DNA of 64,000 bases from contig NZ_CAJPRT010000008.1 in NCBI RefSeq assembly GCF_905373215.1, positions 42,345 to 106,344 of the forward strand, given 5' to 3'. Made by a program: the position numbers and the translations under genes. Below are positions 1 through 8,649 of the stretch, one piece after another (positions within the stretch are counted from its first letter, which is position 1; each line of letters begins with the position of its first letter). Origin of the DNA: an uncultured Campylobacter sp. (GTDB lineage Bacteria > Campylobacterota > Campylobacteria > Campylobacterales > Campylobacteraceae). Below the pieces are notes generated by a model. The model was not told the origin of the DNA. It was given only the letters and a program-made list of their open reading frames with translations, and made no database searches.

Positions 1-389
1 GTGTCCGCAAAAGGCGCTGAAGCGCGCGTAAATTTTAAAATTTCAAACCAATTGCACGGCATAGGCGCAAAATTTAAAAATTCCGCCGCTTGCTTTTGCG
101 GCTTGAAGCGGCTTTTTAAGCGCTCTGCGGCGGTAAATTTTAAAATTTCAGATCTACGCCCTGCCGCCTGTTTATGCGAGCCAAAATACCTCGCGCTAAG
201 AAATTTTAAAATTTCAAGCCCGCGCTCCGCTCGCTTGCGAAAAAATTCTAAAAATTTCATCGCGTCCTCTCTTTTGGCGGCGTGAAATTCCGCCATCGAT
301 GCCTCGGGCGAAAGCGGAACATTAATTGCGCCGATTTTTGCGGCGCGAAATTTCTCCGCGCAAGCGTAAAGCAAAAATAAATTTTTCAT
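1..389 (-). CDS. Unidentified ORF, 3' truncated by the window edge
   Basis: An ATG at 389 overlaps the TGA stop of the upstream ABC permease (ATGA), and the frame stays open for at least 129 codons to base 1. The first residues (MKNLFLLYACAEKFRAAKIG) match no family I recognise. They do not resemble the usual start of a second ABC-2 permease, which would be expected at this place in such an operon. The body contains EILKF three times, each encoded by GAAATTTTAAAATTT, so much of it is the repeat described elsewhere in this window. Translational coupling argues that it is translated. It could be a small unknown operon member, or a repeat-expanded leader of a gene beyond the edge. Product unknown. 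Confidence 0.4.
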   Translation of the reverse strand, partial: MKNLFLLYACAEKFRAAKIGAINVPLSPEASMAEFHAAKREDAMKFLEFFRKRAERGLEILKFLSARYFGSHKQAAGRRSEILKFTAAERLKSRFKPQKQAAEFLNFAPMPCNWFEILKFTRASAPFAD

Positions 390-1993
390 CGTGCGCCCCT
401 TTTTACGCTAAGCACGCACAAGCTGAAAAATAAAACCGCTCCGAGCGCCTGAATGGCGAGGTTTACCCACAGCGTCGCGCTCTGTCCGCCCGATAGGAAG
501 CAGATACGAAAGGACTCGACCGCGTATGTGGGCGGCAGCAGGTGCCCGATGAAGTTGACCGCCGCGGGCAGTCCGCGCAGATCGAATATCATGCCGCTAA
601 GCAGCGTCACGGGCAGATAGCCGATGACGATGGCGTATTCCTGCGCTAGGAATTGATTTTTGCAGATCGCCGAGATCAGCATGCCTAGGCAGGTCATCTC
701 CAGCACAAAGACGCACAGCGTCGCCAGTAGCATCGCTACGCTGCCGCGGATCGGGATGCTCAAAAGCACCTGCCCGTAAACGAGCGTCATCGCGCCGCCC
801 AAAAGCGCTAGGAAATAATACGCGCCGACCTTGGCAGTGACGATCTCAAGCGCGCTTGCGTTGGAGTTGTAAAGCGAGGCGATCGTGCCGCGGTCCCATT
901 CGCGCGAGATCACGACCGCGACCATAAATAGGCAGATGAGCCCCAAAATCCCCACGTACTCGGCAGATACGAGATACCATGTCGATTCGTTGGCTTCGTT
1001 GAACCAGCTGCGATAATTCACGCTGACAGGCCTTGCGGCGGCGTTTAAATTTGCGTTTAAAAAGCCGTAATCTTGCGCCAAAACCTGCTCGATCACGCCT
1101 GCAACGTAAACGTAGCTAAGAAGCGCGAGCTGCGACTGCGTGGCGTTTTGGATAAGAAAAATTTCGGCGCCGTCTTTGTCTGAGTTGCTCGCACCGCCTG
1201 CACTACTTGAGCCGCCGCCGTTATTTGCAGCGCCGCCTTCGCTGCGAGCGCCGTTAGCGGAGGAGCTTGCATTGATGCCGCTGCTCGTATTTTGAATATC
1301 GCTTGCGCCGTCGATAAAACCAGCATTCGTATCGCCCACGCCGCCGATTAAATTTACGCTGCCTTGATTTACGTCTATGTCGCCTGCGCTGCTACTGAAA
1401 TTTGCGCTCATACCGCCCGTATCGTTACTGCGAGAATTTGCGCCGGCAAAATTCGCAGTCATGCCCATACTGCCGCCGCTATAATTTACAGTCGCGCTGT
1501 TGGAATTTGCGTTGCCGCCGCCAAAAGAATATGCGCCGCCGCCCGTTTCCGAGCCGTTGCGGTGCGAACTATCGCCGCTTGCGCCGCCCGCAGAGAATCT
1601 TTCGTCGCTAGAGAGATTTAAATTTACGCCGCCGCCCGCGCCGCCGAGCCCGCTCAAGGTGTTTTGAAATTTAGCCACAAAGCGCGGATCAAAATACAAA
1701 ATGCTCTCGATCTCGTGCGCCCTAAAATCTCTCCTCGCGCTCTCTAAGTCCGTGTAAACGCGGGTTTGTAGGTATTTTGAGCCCAAAAATCCGCCAAGCA
1801 GATCACGCTCGATTTTGGAGCCCAGATCGCTTACAAAGCCCACCTTGACGGGCTTTATGTCCATTCGCATCGCGTATCCGTAGATCACGACCAAAATTAG
1901 CGGCATCAAAAACGCGATCACGAGCGCCGATCGGTCCTTTGCGATCTGCGCGAACTCCTTTTTTACGAGGATTTTTAAAAAGGTAAAGTTCAT
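386..1993 (-). CDS. ABC-2 type efflux permease with a large Gly/Ser/Asn-rich insert
   Basis: Membrane subunit of a drug- or small-molecule ABC exporter of the YhhJ/YbhS type. The N-terminus (VKKEFAQIAKDRSALVIAF) is the family's cytosolic helix plus first membrane span (about residues 22-41). About five further spans lie in the C-terminal 200 residues, with a conserved LLPPTYAVESFR segment near the end. Residues about 113-276, which should face the periplasm, are a Gly/Ser/Asn/Ala-rich low-complexity block; removing it leaves about 375 residues, the normal family length. I chose ATG 1993 because it begins the conserved sequence and overlaps the TGA of the preceding ORF; an in-frame start 11 codons upstream adds unconserved residues. 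It works with the fused ATPase and HlyD-type adaptor upstream. Substrate unknown. Confidence 0.85.
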   Translation of the reverse strand: MNFTFLKILVKKEFAQIAKDRSALVIAFLMPLILVVIYGYAMRMDIKPVKVGFVSDLGSKIERDLLGGFLGSKYLQTRVYTDLESARRDFRAHEIESILYFDPRFVAKFQNTLSGLGGAGGGVNLNLSSDERFSAGGASGDSSHRNGSETGGGAYSFGGGNANSNSATVNYSGGSMGMTANFAGANSRSNDTGGMSANFSSSAGDIDVNQGSVNLIGGVGDTNAGFIDGASDIQNTSSGINASSSANGARSEGGAANNGGGSSSAGGASNSDKDGAEIFLIQNATQSQLALLSYVYVAGVIEQVLAQDYGFLNANLNAAARPVSVNYRSWFNEANESTWYLVSAEYVGILGLICLFMVAVVISREWDRGTIASLYNSNASALEIVTAKVGAYYFLALLGGAMTLVYGQVLLSIPIRGSVAMLLATLCVFVLEMTCLGMLISAICKNQFLAQEYAIVIGYLPVTLLSGMIFDLRGLPAAVNFIGHLLPPTYAVESFRICFLSGGQSATLWVNLAIQALGAVLFFSLCVLSVKRGAR

Positions 1994-2871
1994 CCGCCCT
2001 GCCCCTGTGCTCGGATTTCGCGGCACTGCGCCGCTCGCGGCGGGTTCCCAGATTTCAATCGCGCAAATGCGGCGGCGGCTGCATTTTGAAATTTTAGCCG
2101 CGTGATCACATTTGGCACGTCCCTAAATTTTAATTGCGAAGGTGCGGCAACCGAGATTTGAAATTTTAGCAGTGCAGACCGACTGCTCGCGCCTATTTTG
2201 CTCATCGCGCTCTGAAATTTTAATCGCGCGAGCGCATACGGCGGACTTTGAAATTTTAAGCAGTTATACGGCACGATCTTGCCGCGAGATTTTTGAAGTA
2301 AAAACCCCGCGGCGGCGCAAGATCCGCTATAAAATTTTTGTATCGGGTTTTTAAATTTACAAGCTACTCGCAGACCGACCGCTATTTTAAATTTGCGATC
2401 TGTTTGCAGAGCGGTCGCCCTTTTAAATTTATAATCTGCTTGCGAGCCGCTCGCACTTTGAAATTTACGGCGCAGACGAAGCGGGCTCGCTTCACCGCAG
2501 AGCCCGTGCAATATCCATCTACAAAATCCGCGCCGTGTACCGCCGCGCGACATTCGGTTTAGAACCTCGGCACCGCGCAAAATTTCACGATCGTTTAAAA
2601 TTCCTACACCCTTTAAAATTCCGCTGCCTTTCAAAATTTTATTATCGATCCAAATTTTGCCGTCGTTTAAAATTCCGCCGCTTAGAATTTCACCGACGTT
2701 CAAAGCTCGGTCGCTCAAAATTCCATTGCCGCTTAAAATTTCATCGCCCCGCAAGACCCTTTCGCCGTTTAAAATTTTATCGCGCGGGCGCGCAGGTTTT
2801 CGCCAAGTCCACATAAAATTCAAATCAAAAATCCTCGCGGCTCGCGCAAAATTTAGATCAAAAGCCCTCAT
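1990..2871 (-). CDS. Repeat-derived ORF between the ATPase and permease genes, doubtful as a protein
   Basis: A 293-codon frame fills the gap between the exporter ATPase and permease. Its ATG (2871) lies 14 nt inside the ATPase gene, and its TGA forms ATGA with the permease start. The protein is made of irregular short units: GIL-N/S-D/G-like units in the first third, then K/R-F-Q/K units about every 15 residues. Each unit tracks a copy of RAATTY in the DNA. No domain is visible. The open frame and the coupled ends suggest it is at least passed through by ribosomes, perhaps only to keep the permease coupled to the ATPase. Alternatively it is a spacer expansion whose openness is chance. No function is assigned. 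Confidence 0.35.
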   Translation of the reverse strand: MRAFDLNFARAARIFDLNFMWTWRKPARPRDKILNGERVLRGDEILSGNGILSDRALNVGEILSGGILNDGKIWIDNKILKGSGILKGVGILNDREILRGAEVLNRMSRGGTRRGFCRWILHGLCGEASPLRLRRKFQSASGSQADYKFKRATALQTDRKFKIAVGLRVACKFKNPIQKFYSGSCAAAGFLLQKSRGKIVPYNCLKFQSPPYALARLKFQSAMSKIGASSRSALLKFQISVAAPSQLKFRDVPNVITRLKFQNAAAAAFARLKSGNPPRAAQCREIRAQGQGG

Positions 2872-4735
2872 CGCCCGCCTCGCTTCTAAATTTTTGCACC
2901 TCGTTTATGAAGGCCTGCTGCACGCTAAGCCGCCGCCCGTGCTGCACGCAGACTTCATCGGGGCTACCCAGCGCCAGAATTTTGCCGCGATCTTGGATCA
3001 AAAACCGATCACAATACTCCGCCTCCTCCATAAAATGCGTCGTCACAACCACGCTCACGCCGGTGCGCGCGAGCGCATTTATGCGGTTCCAAAAGAGCCT
3101 GCGCGAGAGCGGATCGGCGCCGCTGGTGGCCTCGTCGAGAAACAAAATCTCAGGGCGGTGGATGAGCGCGCACGCCATCGAAAGGTTGCGCCCCGCGCCG
3201 AACGGCAGGTTTTGCCACGTCTCGTTTCGCAGCCGCTGCAAGCCAAACTCGCTCAAAAGCTCCTCTATGCGCCGCTTCAGCGCCATGCCGCCGATACCGT
3301 AGCTGCGGCCGAAATACTCTAAATTTTGATAGCAACTTAGCTTTTTATAAAGCGAAAATTTCTGCGAAACGTAGCCGATGCGCGATCTGATCGCCGATTT
3401 GGCGTAGCGCAGATCCTCGCCCATGACAGAAATCTCGCCTCCGCTCATCCCCAAAAGCGCGCAGATCATGCGAAACGTCGTCGTCTTGCCCGCACCGTTT
3501 GGGCCTAAAAGGCCGAAAATTTCGCCCTTTTTGACCTCGAAACTCGTATTTTCCACGGCAGTGAATGAGCCGAATTTTTTACTCACGACGCGCACTTTGA
3601 TGACGGTTTGAGCCGCATCGAAGCTCTTTTTTTCGTAGCCGAAGCTTGCCGCGCCGATTTCGGCTTTGTTTAAAAAAATATACGCATCCTCTAGGCTCGC
3701 CTCGCGCGGGCTCAGTTTAAATTTAGCGCCCCCGCTCTCGTTAAATTTAATGCCCTCGTTGAATTTCATGCTTTCGTTTGAAATTTTAAAATTTTCGCCG
3801 CCCCCGTTTTCGCGCTCCATGCTTTCGCAGCCGCTGTCTTCGTCACTGTCGCTTAGGCTCGCGTTTAAAAACCCCTGCAGATCGCGCAGGCTTATCGGCT
3901 CTTCGCTTAGCAGATCGACGCTGCCGTCTCTGGGGCAGATGTCGATGAGCGGGGAGTTTTTTAAAAATCTTTGCGTCTTAAACATCAAGCGGCGCGCCAG
4001 GCTCTGATAATCCTCGCTACATATGCGAAAGGTGTGGTCCTGCAGCATCGCGGTGATCTTTGCGGCGGGGCTCTGCGCTATGATCTTGCCGCTGAGTAAG
4101 ATCAGCGTCAGATCGGCATCCGCCGCTTCGTCGAAATACGCCGTCGAAAATATGCATTTCGCGCCGCTTTGATCCAGATACTCGCGCACGATCGCCCACA
4201 GCTCCCTGCGTGAGAGCGGATCGACGCCGACGGTGGGCTCATCGAGCACCAAAAGCCGCGGACGAGCTGCGATAGCGCAGGCGACGCCTAGCTTTTGTTT
4301 CATCCCGCCGGAGAGCGAATCCACGGCGTAATCTTTAAATTTCAAAAGCCCCACGCGGCGCAAAAGCCCGCGCAGATACTCCTCGCCGCCTTTTAGATCA
4401 AGCCCTTTTAGGCCTGCGAAGATGTTTAAATTTTGCCAGACGCTAAGCTCCTCGTAAAGCCCCAGGCTCTGCGACATATAGCCGTTTGCGCGGACGAATT
4501 CTTTATTTTCGCCGCTAGGGATGAAGCCTGCAAATTTTATCTCGCCGCAATCGGGCGCGATGATGCCGCATATGAGCTTTAAAAGCGTGGATTTGCCCGC
4601 ACCGTCTGGGCCCGTGAGGCTGATGAGCCGTGGCGTATCGTCAATTCGTAGATCAAAATTTTCAAAAACGACGTTTTTGCTGCGATCTTCGCGCAGGTAA
4701 AATTTCTCTAAATTTACGATATTTAGTAGATCCAA
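2858..4735 (-). CDS. Fused two-domain ABC exporter ATPase (YbhF-like)
   Basis: Energy-coupling subunit with two nucleotide-binding domains in one chain of about 625 residues; YbhF-type homologues are about 580. Domain 1 has Walker A GPDGAGKST (about 42-50), signature LSGGM (141-145) and Walker B LLVLDEP (161-167). Domain 2 has Walker A GPNGAGKTT (411-419), but its signature reads LPFGA and its Walker B ends LDEA, so one composite ATP site may be degenerate. Between them, about residues 293-342 form a hydrophilic insert rich in KFN and NFK. The start is taken as TTG 4735, because GGAG sits 6 nt upstream of it; a TTG at 4747 has that GGAG inside its own second codon. It lies between hlyD and the permease in the same operon. 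Confidence 0.85.
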   Translation of the reverse strand: MDLLNIVNLEKFYLREDRSKNVVFENFDLRIDDTPRLISLTGPDGAGKSTLLKLICGIIAPDCGEIKFAGFIPSGENKEFVRANGYMSQSLGLYEELSVWQNLNIFAGLKGLDLKGGEEYLRGLLRRVGLLKFKDYAVDSLSGGMKQKLGVACAIAARPRLLVLDEPTVGVDPLSRRELWAIVREYLDQSGAKCIFSTAYFDEAADADLTLILLSGKIIAQSPAAKITAMLQDHTFRICSEDYQSLARRLMFKTQRFLKNSPLIDICPRDGSVDLLSEEPISLRDLQGFLNASLSDSDEDSGCESMERENGGGENFKISNESMKFNEGIKFNESGGAKFKLSPREASLEDAYIFLNKAEIGAASFGYEKKSFDAAQTVIKVRVVSKKFGSFTAVENTSFEVKKGEIFGLLGPNGAGKTTTFRMICALLGMSGGEISVMGEDLRYAKSAIRSRIGYVSQKFSLYKKLSCYQNLEYFGRSYGIGGMALKRRIEELLSEFGLQRLRNETWQNLPFGAGRNLSMACALIHRPEILFLDEATSGADPLSRRLFWNRINALARTGVSVVVTTHFMEEAEYCDRFLIQDRGKILALGSPDEVCVQHGRRLSVQQAFINEVQKFRSEAGDEGF

Positions 4736-4747
4736 GCTTAGCTCCAA

Positions 4748-5863
4748 ATTTTATTGCTCGACTCGTCGCTTGGCGCGACGAACGAGACCTACGCACGCCT
4801 AAAAGGCGCTCTTTGTCGCGACGCCTTGCTTCTGCAGCCGCCGAGACGTCTTAGTTTTGTGACAGTCGCGGCATCTTGGTTTTACAACCGCCGCGCGCTT
4901 TAAATTTCGCGACGCACGCCGCAAACTATCCGCACATAAAATGTCGCGATCTTAAACATCGAGCGCTCCGCGAGCACCCGCGATAAATTTGCTTCAAAAC
5001 GCAAACGAAAGCGAGTTTTCAAACACCTGGCAAGCTGTGAGCGCCGAGCTCTTTATCTGCGCCGTGCCTATTGCGGTGAAATTTCATCGCTGCCCGCCTT
5101 TCGGGGTGAAATTTACCGCCGCCATCTCTTTTGACGAAATTTTACCTAGTCTCGGCTTTCCTTGGCATAGTACCGACTTCAACTACCGCGTCCTTTGGGG
5201 TAAAATTTCACTTCCGTCCGCAATCGGTATTTAATCGCGCCGTTCGTTTCGTAGTGAAATTTTACTACCGTCCGCGCTCGGTTCAATCGCCGCTCGTTTA
5301 TCGCAAAACGCCAACTAGAAACAAAGCCCGCTCCCGCTCTACCGCCCGGCTTTTACCTTGTCGCCGTCGTGCCGCAAATTTTAAAATTTCACCCGCGTTA
5401 CTTTGCAGCAAAATTTTGCCGAAATTTTACGCCGCCTTTGTACGACTTCGTTCTAAACGAGCAGCATTTTATCGTCGCCGAGACGATGTATTTTAGGAGC
5501 GGCTCAATTTCATCGCCCTACTCTCTACCGAACAGGCGCCGTTAAAATTTCACCTCGAAGCGCACTTTTAAAATTTCATTAGGCTCACGCCGTATGTACG
5601 GCTCGCGCGGTACTGCGTAAAATTTACTGCTCGGTGAGTTCTGCTATCCAAATTTCGCCCGCAGATGCCGTCAAAATCGCTCATAAATTCCGCGTCGTTA
5701 TGCCGCCAAAATTTTATCGCTAAGGCAACCGTTTAAATTCCAACTCGCCGCGCCTGATAGCTTTGGGCGTTGTGCCGCGATAAAATTCCATCCGTAGTAT
5801 TCCTGCCACCCGCACCGCGCTTTGAATTTTGCCCTCGTTCGCGATGCTTATGCGCTGCCCCCG
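4748..5863. repeat. 1.1-kb RAATTY-rich spacer inside the efflux operon
   Basis: No credible gene on either strand. The stretch carries many short units of the form GTGAAATTTTAC or AAAATTTCA separated by 15-40 bases of GC-rich filler with CGCC/GCCG runs. Several short open frames exist but none resembles a protein. It separates hlyD from the ATPase gene, which are normally close together in such operons, so the spacer looks like an expansion. Confidence 0.6.
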
Positions 5864-6829
5864 TCAAAATTCCACGCTGATCGGCTGGCCTAGGCGAAAT
5901 CTGCCGTCCTCGTCGCTGAAATCGGCGCGCGCCTCCCACACTAGATCTGCGCGCAGCTCCTCGGTCTGCACCGTGCGGGGCGTGTACATCGCGGTTTGGC
6001 TCACGTAGGCGACCTTTGCGCTCGCGCTAGAGCCGTCTGCGGCGATGATCCGTACGCTCTGTCCGGCACGCAGGAAGCGGAGCTGATTTTCGCTCAGATA
6101 AAATTTCGCGCGCTTGTTTTTTACTTCGCTAAGCTCAAAAACGCCCACGCTTGGTATGCTGATGTCGCCGAGCTCCTTAAGGCGCGCTCTGATCTGCCCG
6201 CCAAAGGGCGCTTTTAGCACGCTTTGCGTCTCGATTTGGTAATTCAGATATTTCAGATTTTCCTCGCAGCTTGCCAAATTTGCGCGGGCGGCGCCGACAT
6301 CCTCGCCGCGGTAGCCGCTTTGAAGCTGGCGCAGATTGGCCTGGGCACTTTGCAGCTGGGCTTGCGTGCGCTTCATCGAGTAAAACGCCTCGTCGATCTG
6401 CTGCTTGGACGCGGAGTTTGTTTTGCCTAGGCTCTTGAGGCGCTCGTTCGTCAAAGTAGCGAGCTGTAGGGCGTTTTGCAGCGCGCTTACGTTCGCCGCG
6501 GCCATCTCGATCTCCTCGCTACGAAAGCCGCTTTGCAGCTTTTGCAAGCTAAATTTAAGCCCGTCGCACCTCGCGATCTGAACCTGTCTTTGAAAACTCA
6601 GATCCGCCGTATCCAGAGCCGCCAAGACGTCGCCAGCCTGCACGAAATCGCCCTCGTCGCGATAAAGTGCGCTAATGCGGCCGCTGCGCTCGAAACTAAG
6701 CGAACTCTGCCTGATGTCGATGATGCCGTAGGCCTTGTGCGCGACCTCTTCGCGCCTATCGAGATTGAAGTAGATCGCCGCGGCGAGAGCGGCCAGCGCA
6801 AAAACGACGAAAAATAGAAGCCTTTTCAT
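5864..6829 (-). CDS. HlyD-family membrane fusion protein (YbhG/YhiI-like)
   Basis: Periplasmic adaptor of the exporter, expected to link the inner-membrane ABC transporter to an outer-membrane channel. It has 321 residues. An N-terminal signal anchor (MKRLLFFVVFALAALAAAIY) is followed by a lipoyl-like half (GRISALYRDEGDFVQAGDVL, about 53-72). A long alpha-helical hairpin rich in Q, A and L follows (about 80-190). The second lipoyl half (VLKAPFGGQIRARLKELGD, about 204-222) and a beta-barrel domain end the protein. AAGG lies 6 nt upstream of ATG 6829. It is first in the minus-strand operon, but a 1.1-kb spacer separates it from the ATPase gene. No TolC-like gene is in the window. Confidence 0.9.
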   Translation of the reverse strand: MKRLLFFVVFALAALAAAIYFNLDRREEVAHKAYGIIDIRQSSLSFERSGRISALYRDEGDFVQAGDVLAALDTADLSFQRQVQIARCDGLKFSLQKLQSGFRSEEIEMAAANVSALQNALQLATLTNERLKSLGKTNSASKQQIDEAFYSMKRTQAQLQSAQANLRQLQSGYRGEDVGAARANLASCEENLKYLNYQIETQSVLKAPFGGQIRARLKELGDISIPSVGVFELSEVKNKRAKFYLSENQLRFLRAGQSVRIIAADGSSASAKVAYVSQTAMYTPRTVQTEELRADLVWEARADFSDEDGRFRLGQPISVEF

Positions 6830-6857
6830 AGATCGCCTTAAATTTTGATATGCGGTT

Positions 6858-6863
6858 ATTATA
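6858..6863 (-). promoter_or_regulatory. -10 element upstream of the hlyD-type gene
   Basis: TATAAT on the minus strand, 29 nt upstream of the ATG, in a locally AT-rich stretch. No clear -35 is seen, as is common in Campylobacter. Confidence 0.55.
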
Positions 6864-7074
6864 AAATAACTTTTCTAATGCGGCGCTGATATTTGAGGCT
6901 CGGAGGGTGATTTTATAAATCGATCGCATTAAATTTGCCGTATTGAATTGACCGCCGCACGAGTAGAATTGAGGCTTGGGCGGAAAAATTTAGCCTATCT
7001 GCGCGATTTTAAGCGGCACGGCTTGTAAAGCACAGCGGCTTTTTGAACTAAAAATTTTAAAATTTTAACAAGGA

Positions 7075-7094
7075 GCTCCGCTTTCAAGCGGAGC
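7075..7094 (-). terminator. Hairpin, second terminator-like structure after flavodoxin
   Basis: A perfect 9-bp stem (GCTCCGCTT/AAGCGGAGC) with a 2-base gap. On the minus strand it is followed by a T/A-rich tract that includes AAATTTTAAAATTT. Confidence 0.5.
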
Positions 7095-7118
7095 GTGAAA
7101 TTTAATGTGGAAATTTAA

Positions 7119-7149
7119 CGAGCTTTAGGCTCGATGAGCCCAAAGCTCG
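7119..7149 (-). terminator. Strong hairpin just after flavodoxin
   Basis: The two 14-base arms (CGAGCTTTAGGCTC and GAGCCCAAAGCTCG) pair with one mismatch around a 3-base loop. It lies 25 nt beyond the flavodoxin stop and is followed on the minus strand by TTAAATTT. Probable intrinsic terminator. Confidence 0.55.
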
Positions 7150-7174
7150 GTCGGTCACGCAAAAGCTGAAATAT

Positions 7175-7657
7175 TTAAAACTCGCCTTTAACTGCGGCGA
7201 TCCACTTATCGACTCTTGTCTGCCAGTGCTCGTCGCCCTTAAAATCGATCGTAAGACCCACGAATTTGCCGTTTACGAAGGCGCGCGAATGTTGAAATTT
7301 ATATCCCTCTGCGCCCCAAGCGCCGATGAGACGAGCCTTTTTAAGCACCGGCAAAAACGCGCTCATGCCGCTGCAAAAATCGCTGCCGTGGCGTTCGACG
7401 TTACCGACGCCGACGAGCGCGACCTTGCGTCCGTCAAGATCGGTTTTGTTCAAAAGCTCCAATTTGTCGTCAAATTTGGCTTGGATCTGTCCATCGCCGT
7501 GTGTCGAAGCCGCAAAAATAAACGCGCTAGCGCCCGCCAAATCCTCCTCATTTAGCTCTTTGGCCTCCTTGATCTCAAAGCCGAGCTTTGAAGCGATGTA
7601 TTCGCTCACGACCTTCGTATCGCCGCCTTTGGTGGCGTAAACTAATAGTTTTTTCAT
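7175..7657 (-). CDS. fldA: Flavodoxin
   Basis: Small FMN electron carrier of 160 residues, the usual length for short-chain bacterial flavodoxins. The phosphate-binding loop near the N-terminus is YATKGGDTKVV, a variant of the T/S-x-T-G-x-T loop. FMN-ring loops follow at ASTHGDGQIQAKFDD (about 51-65) and GVGNVERHGSDFCSG (about 83-97). In Campylobacter, flavodoxin is thought to accept electrons from the 2-oxoacid oxidoreductases, and oorDABC lies 3 kb away. AAGGAG sits 5 nt upstream of ATG 7657. It is monocistronic by context: hairpins lie downstream and a candidate -10 upstream. Confidence 0.93.
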   Translation of the reverse strand: MKKLLVYATKGGDTKVVSEYIASKLGFEIKEAKELNEEDLAGASAFIFAASTHGDGQIQAKFDDKLELLNKTDLDGRKVALVGVGNVERHGSDFCSGMSAFLPVLKKARLIGAWGAEGYKFQHSRAFVNGKFVGLTIDFKGDEHWQTRVDKWIAAVKGEF

Positions 7658-7681
7658 TTTCTCTCCTTAAAAATAAGAATG

Positions 7682-7687
7682 ATTCTA
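7682..7687 (-). promoter_or_regulatory. Candidate -10 for fldA
   Basis: TAGAAT on the minus strand, 24 nt upstream of the ATG. It overlaps the imperfect palindrome AGAATCATTCT, which could be an operator, but I cannot match it to a defined box. Confidence 0.4.
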
Positions 7688-7834
7688 ACAAAATAAGATA
7701 AATTTTGAGTGAAATAAAAATTTTATAAGGCGCCCGAATACGGCGCAATGCCTCGTATCGGGCTAATTTTTAAACGGCAGCGAGCCAGCAAAATTTTAAA
7801 GCTGCCACTTAACCGCTCGTATAAAAATCCATAG

Positions 7835-7840
7835 TATAAT
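7835..7840 (+). promoter_or_regulatory. -10 element of the glycine-zipper lipoprotein gene
   Basis: TATAAT 31 nt upstream of ATG 7872; AAGGAG follows at 7861-7866. Confidence 0.6.
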
Positions 7841-7871
7841 GCCGCCCGTAGCTCATTACAAAGGAGAAAAC

Positions 7872-8369
7872 ATGAAGAATTTCACATTATGTTTGATTGC
7901 AGCGATCGCACTTTGTGGCTGCGCGACCCCGCAGGATCGATATGGTGGAGATGTTTATGACGCGAGCGAGACGAACCGCATGAGGCAGAGCGATCGGATC
8001 GAGATCGTCGATGTCCTGCCCGCCAAAATCAACGTAGAGCGCTCCGAGGGCAATACGGGTAAAATTTTAGGCGGCGTCGCAGGCGGAACTACGGGTGCGG
8101 TCATCGGGCATAAGCTCGGCAAACATAGCAGCGGCAGGCGCTTAGCTGAGACCGTGGGGCTCGTGGGCGGCGCGGTAGTGGGCGCGGTCGCCGGAGATGC
8201 GATCCAAAACTCCCAAAAGACGGTACAGGGCTCCAACATCATCTACAGGCTAAACGGCAAGGAGTACTCATCCGTCCAAGCCGATCCGCCGTGCAGATTT
8301 AAGCGCGGCAAAGCTCTGCTGATCCACACGGGCAGCGAAACGCGGGTGCAGCCAAACTCGGGATGCTAA
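7872..8369 (+). CDS. Glycine-zipper 2TM outer-membrane lipoprotein (SlyB/Pcp-like)
   Basis: Predicted outer-membrane lipoprotein of 165 residues. The signal peptide ends in a lipobox LCGC (Cys17). The middle has two Gly/Ala-rich hydrophobic segments (ILGGVAGGTTGAVIGHKLG and VGLVGGAVVGAVAGDAIQ), the hallmark of the glycine-zipper 2TM family, which is linked to envelope integrity. The C-terminal part is a small beta-like domain with two cysteines. The start was chosen as ATG 7872, preceded by AAGGAGAAAAC; an upstream in-frame ATG at 7839 would mask the signal peptide and falls on the -10. It appears monocistronic. Confidence 0.85.
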   Translation: MKNFTLCLIAAIALCGCATPQDRYGGDVYDASETNRMRQSDRIEIVDVLPAKINVERSEGNTGKILGGVAGGTTGAVIGHKLGKHSSGRRLAETVGLVGGAVVGAVAGDAIQNSQKTVQGSNIIYRLNGKEYSSVQADPPCRFKRGKALLIHTGSETRVQPNSGC

Positions 8370-8649
8370 CAGAACTCGGTATGTTAAATTTAAAGCCGCC
8401 CAAAGCTTGTGGTGAAATTTTAAAATTTTATCCTCGTGCGCCGCAAATTTTACTCAGCCGCCAAGCGGCATTTAAAATTTTTAATCGCGGCACTTAAAAT
8501 TTAAAGTGATGTTTATTTAAAAGCAGCGCGGCTTTTGAAAACGGTGCCGCTAAAATTTAGCGGGCAATCGAAATTTTAACTCTACAAAATTTTAAGAGCC
8601 CGCTAAAATATTTTTTAATATAATCGCCGCTTAAAAACAGGGGGCTGCG
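8370..8649. repeat. RAATTY-rich spacer with the promoter of the Sel1-like pair
   Basis: No gene. AAATTTTAAAATTT occurs at 8415-8428, and more AAATTT copies follow to about 8600. The end of the spacer carries the promoter of the next gene, with TATAAT at 8619-8624. Confidence 0.55.
8619..8624 (+). promoter_or_regulatory. -10 element of the Sel1-like pair
   Basis: TATAAT 25 nt upstream of ATG 8650; a GGGGG run at 8641-8645 may serve as ribosome binding site. Confidence 0.55.

Noticed and set aside
1..285. Plus-strand frame of 94 codons at the left edge
   Set aside because: The minus-strand frame is longer, coupled to the permease by ATGA and open to the edge.
5131..5496. Open frame of 121 codons in the efflux-operon spacer
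   Set aside because: Opposite strand to the operon and repeat-derived; no recognisable domain.
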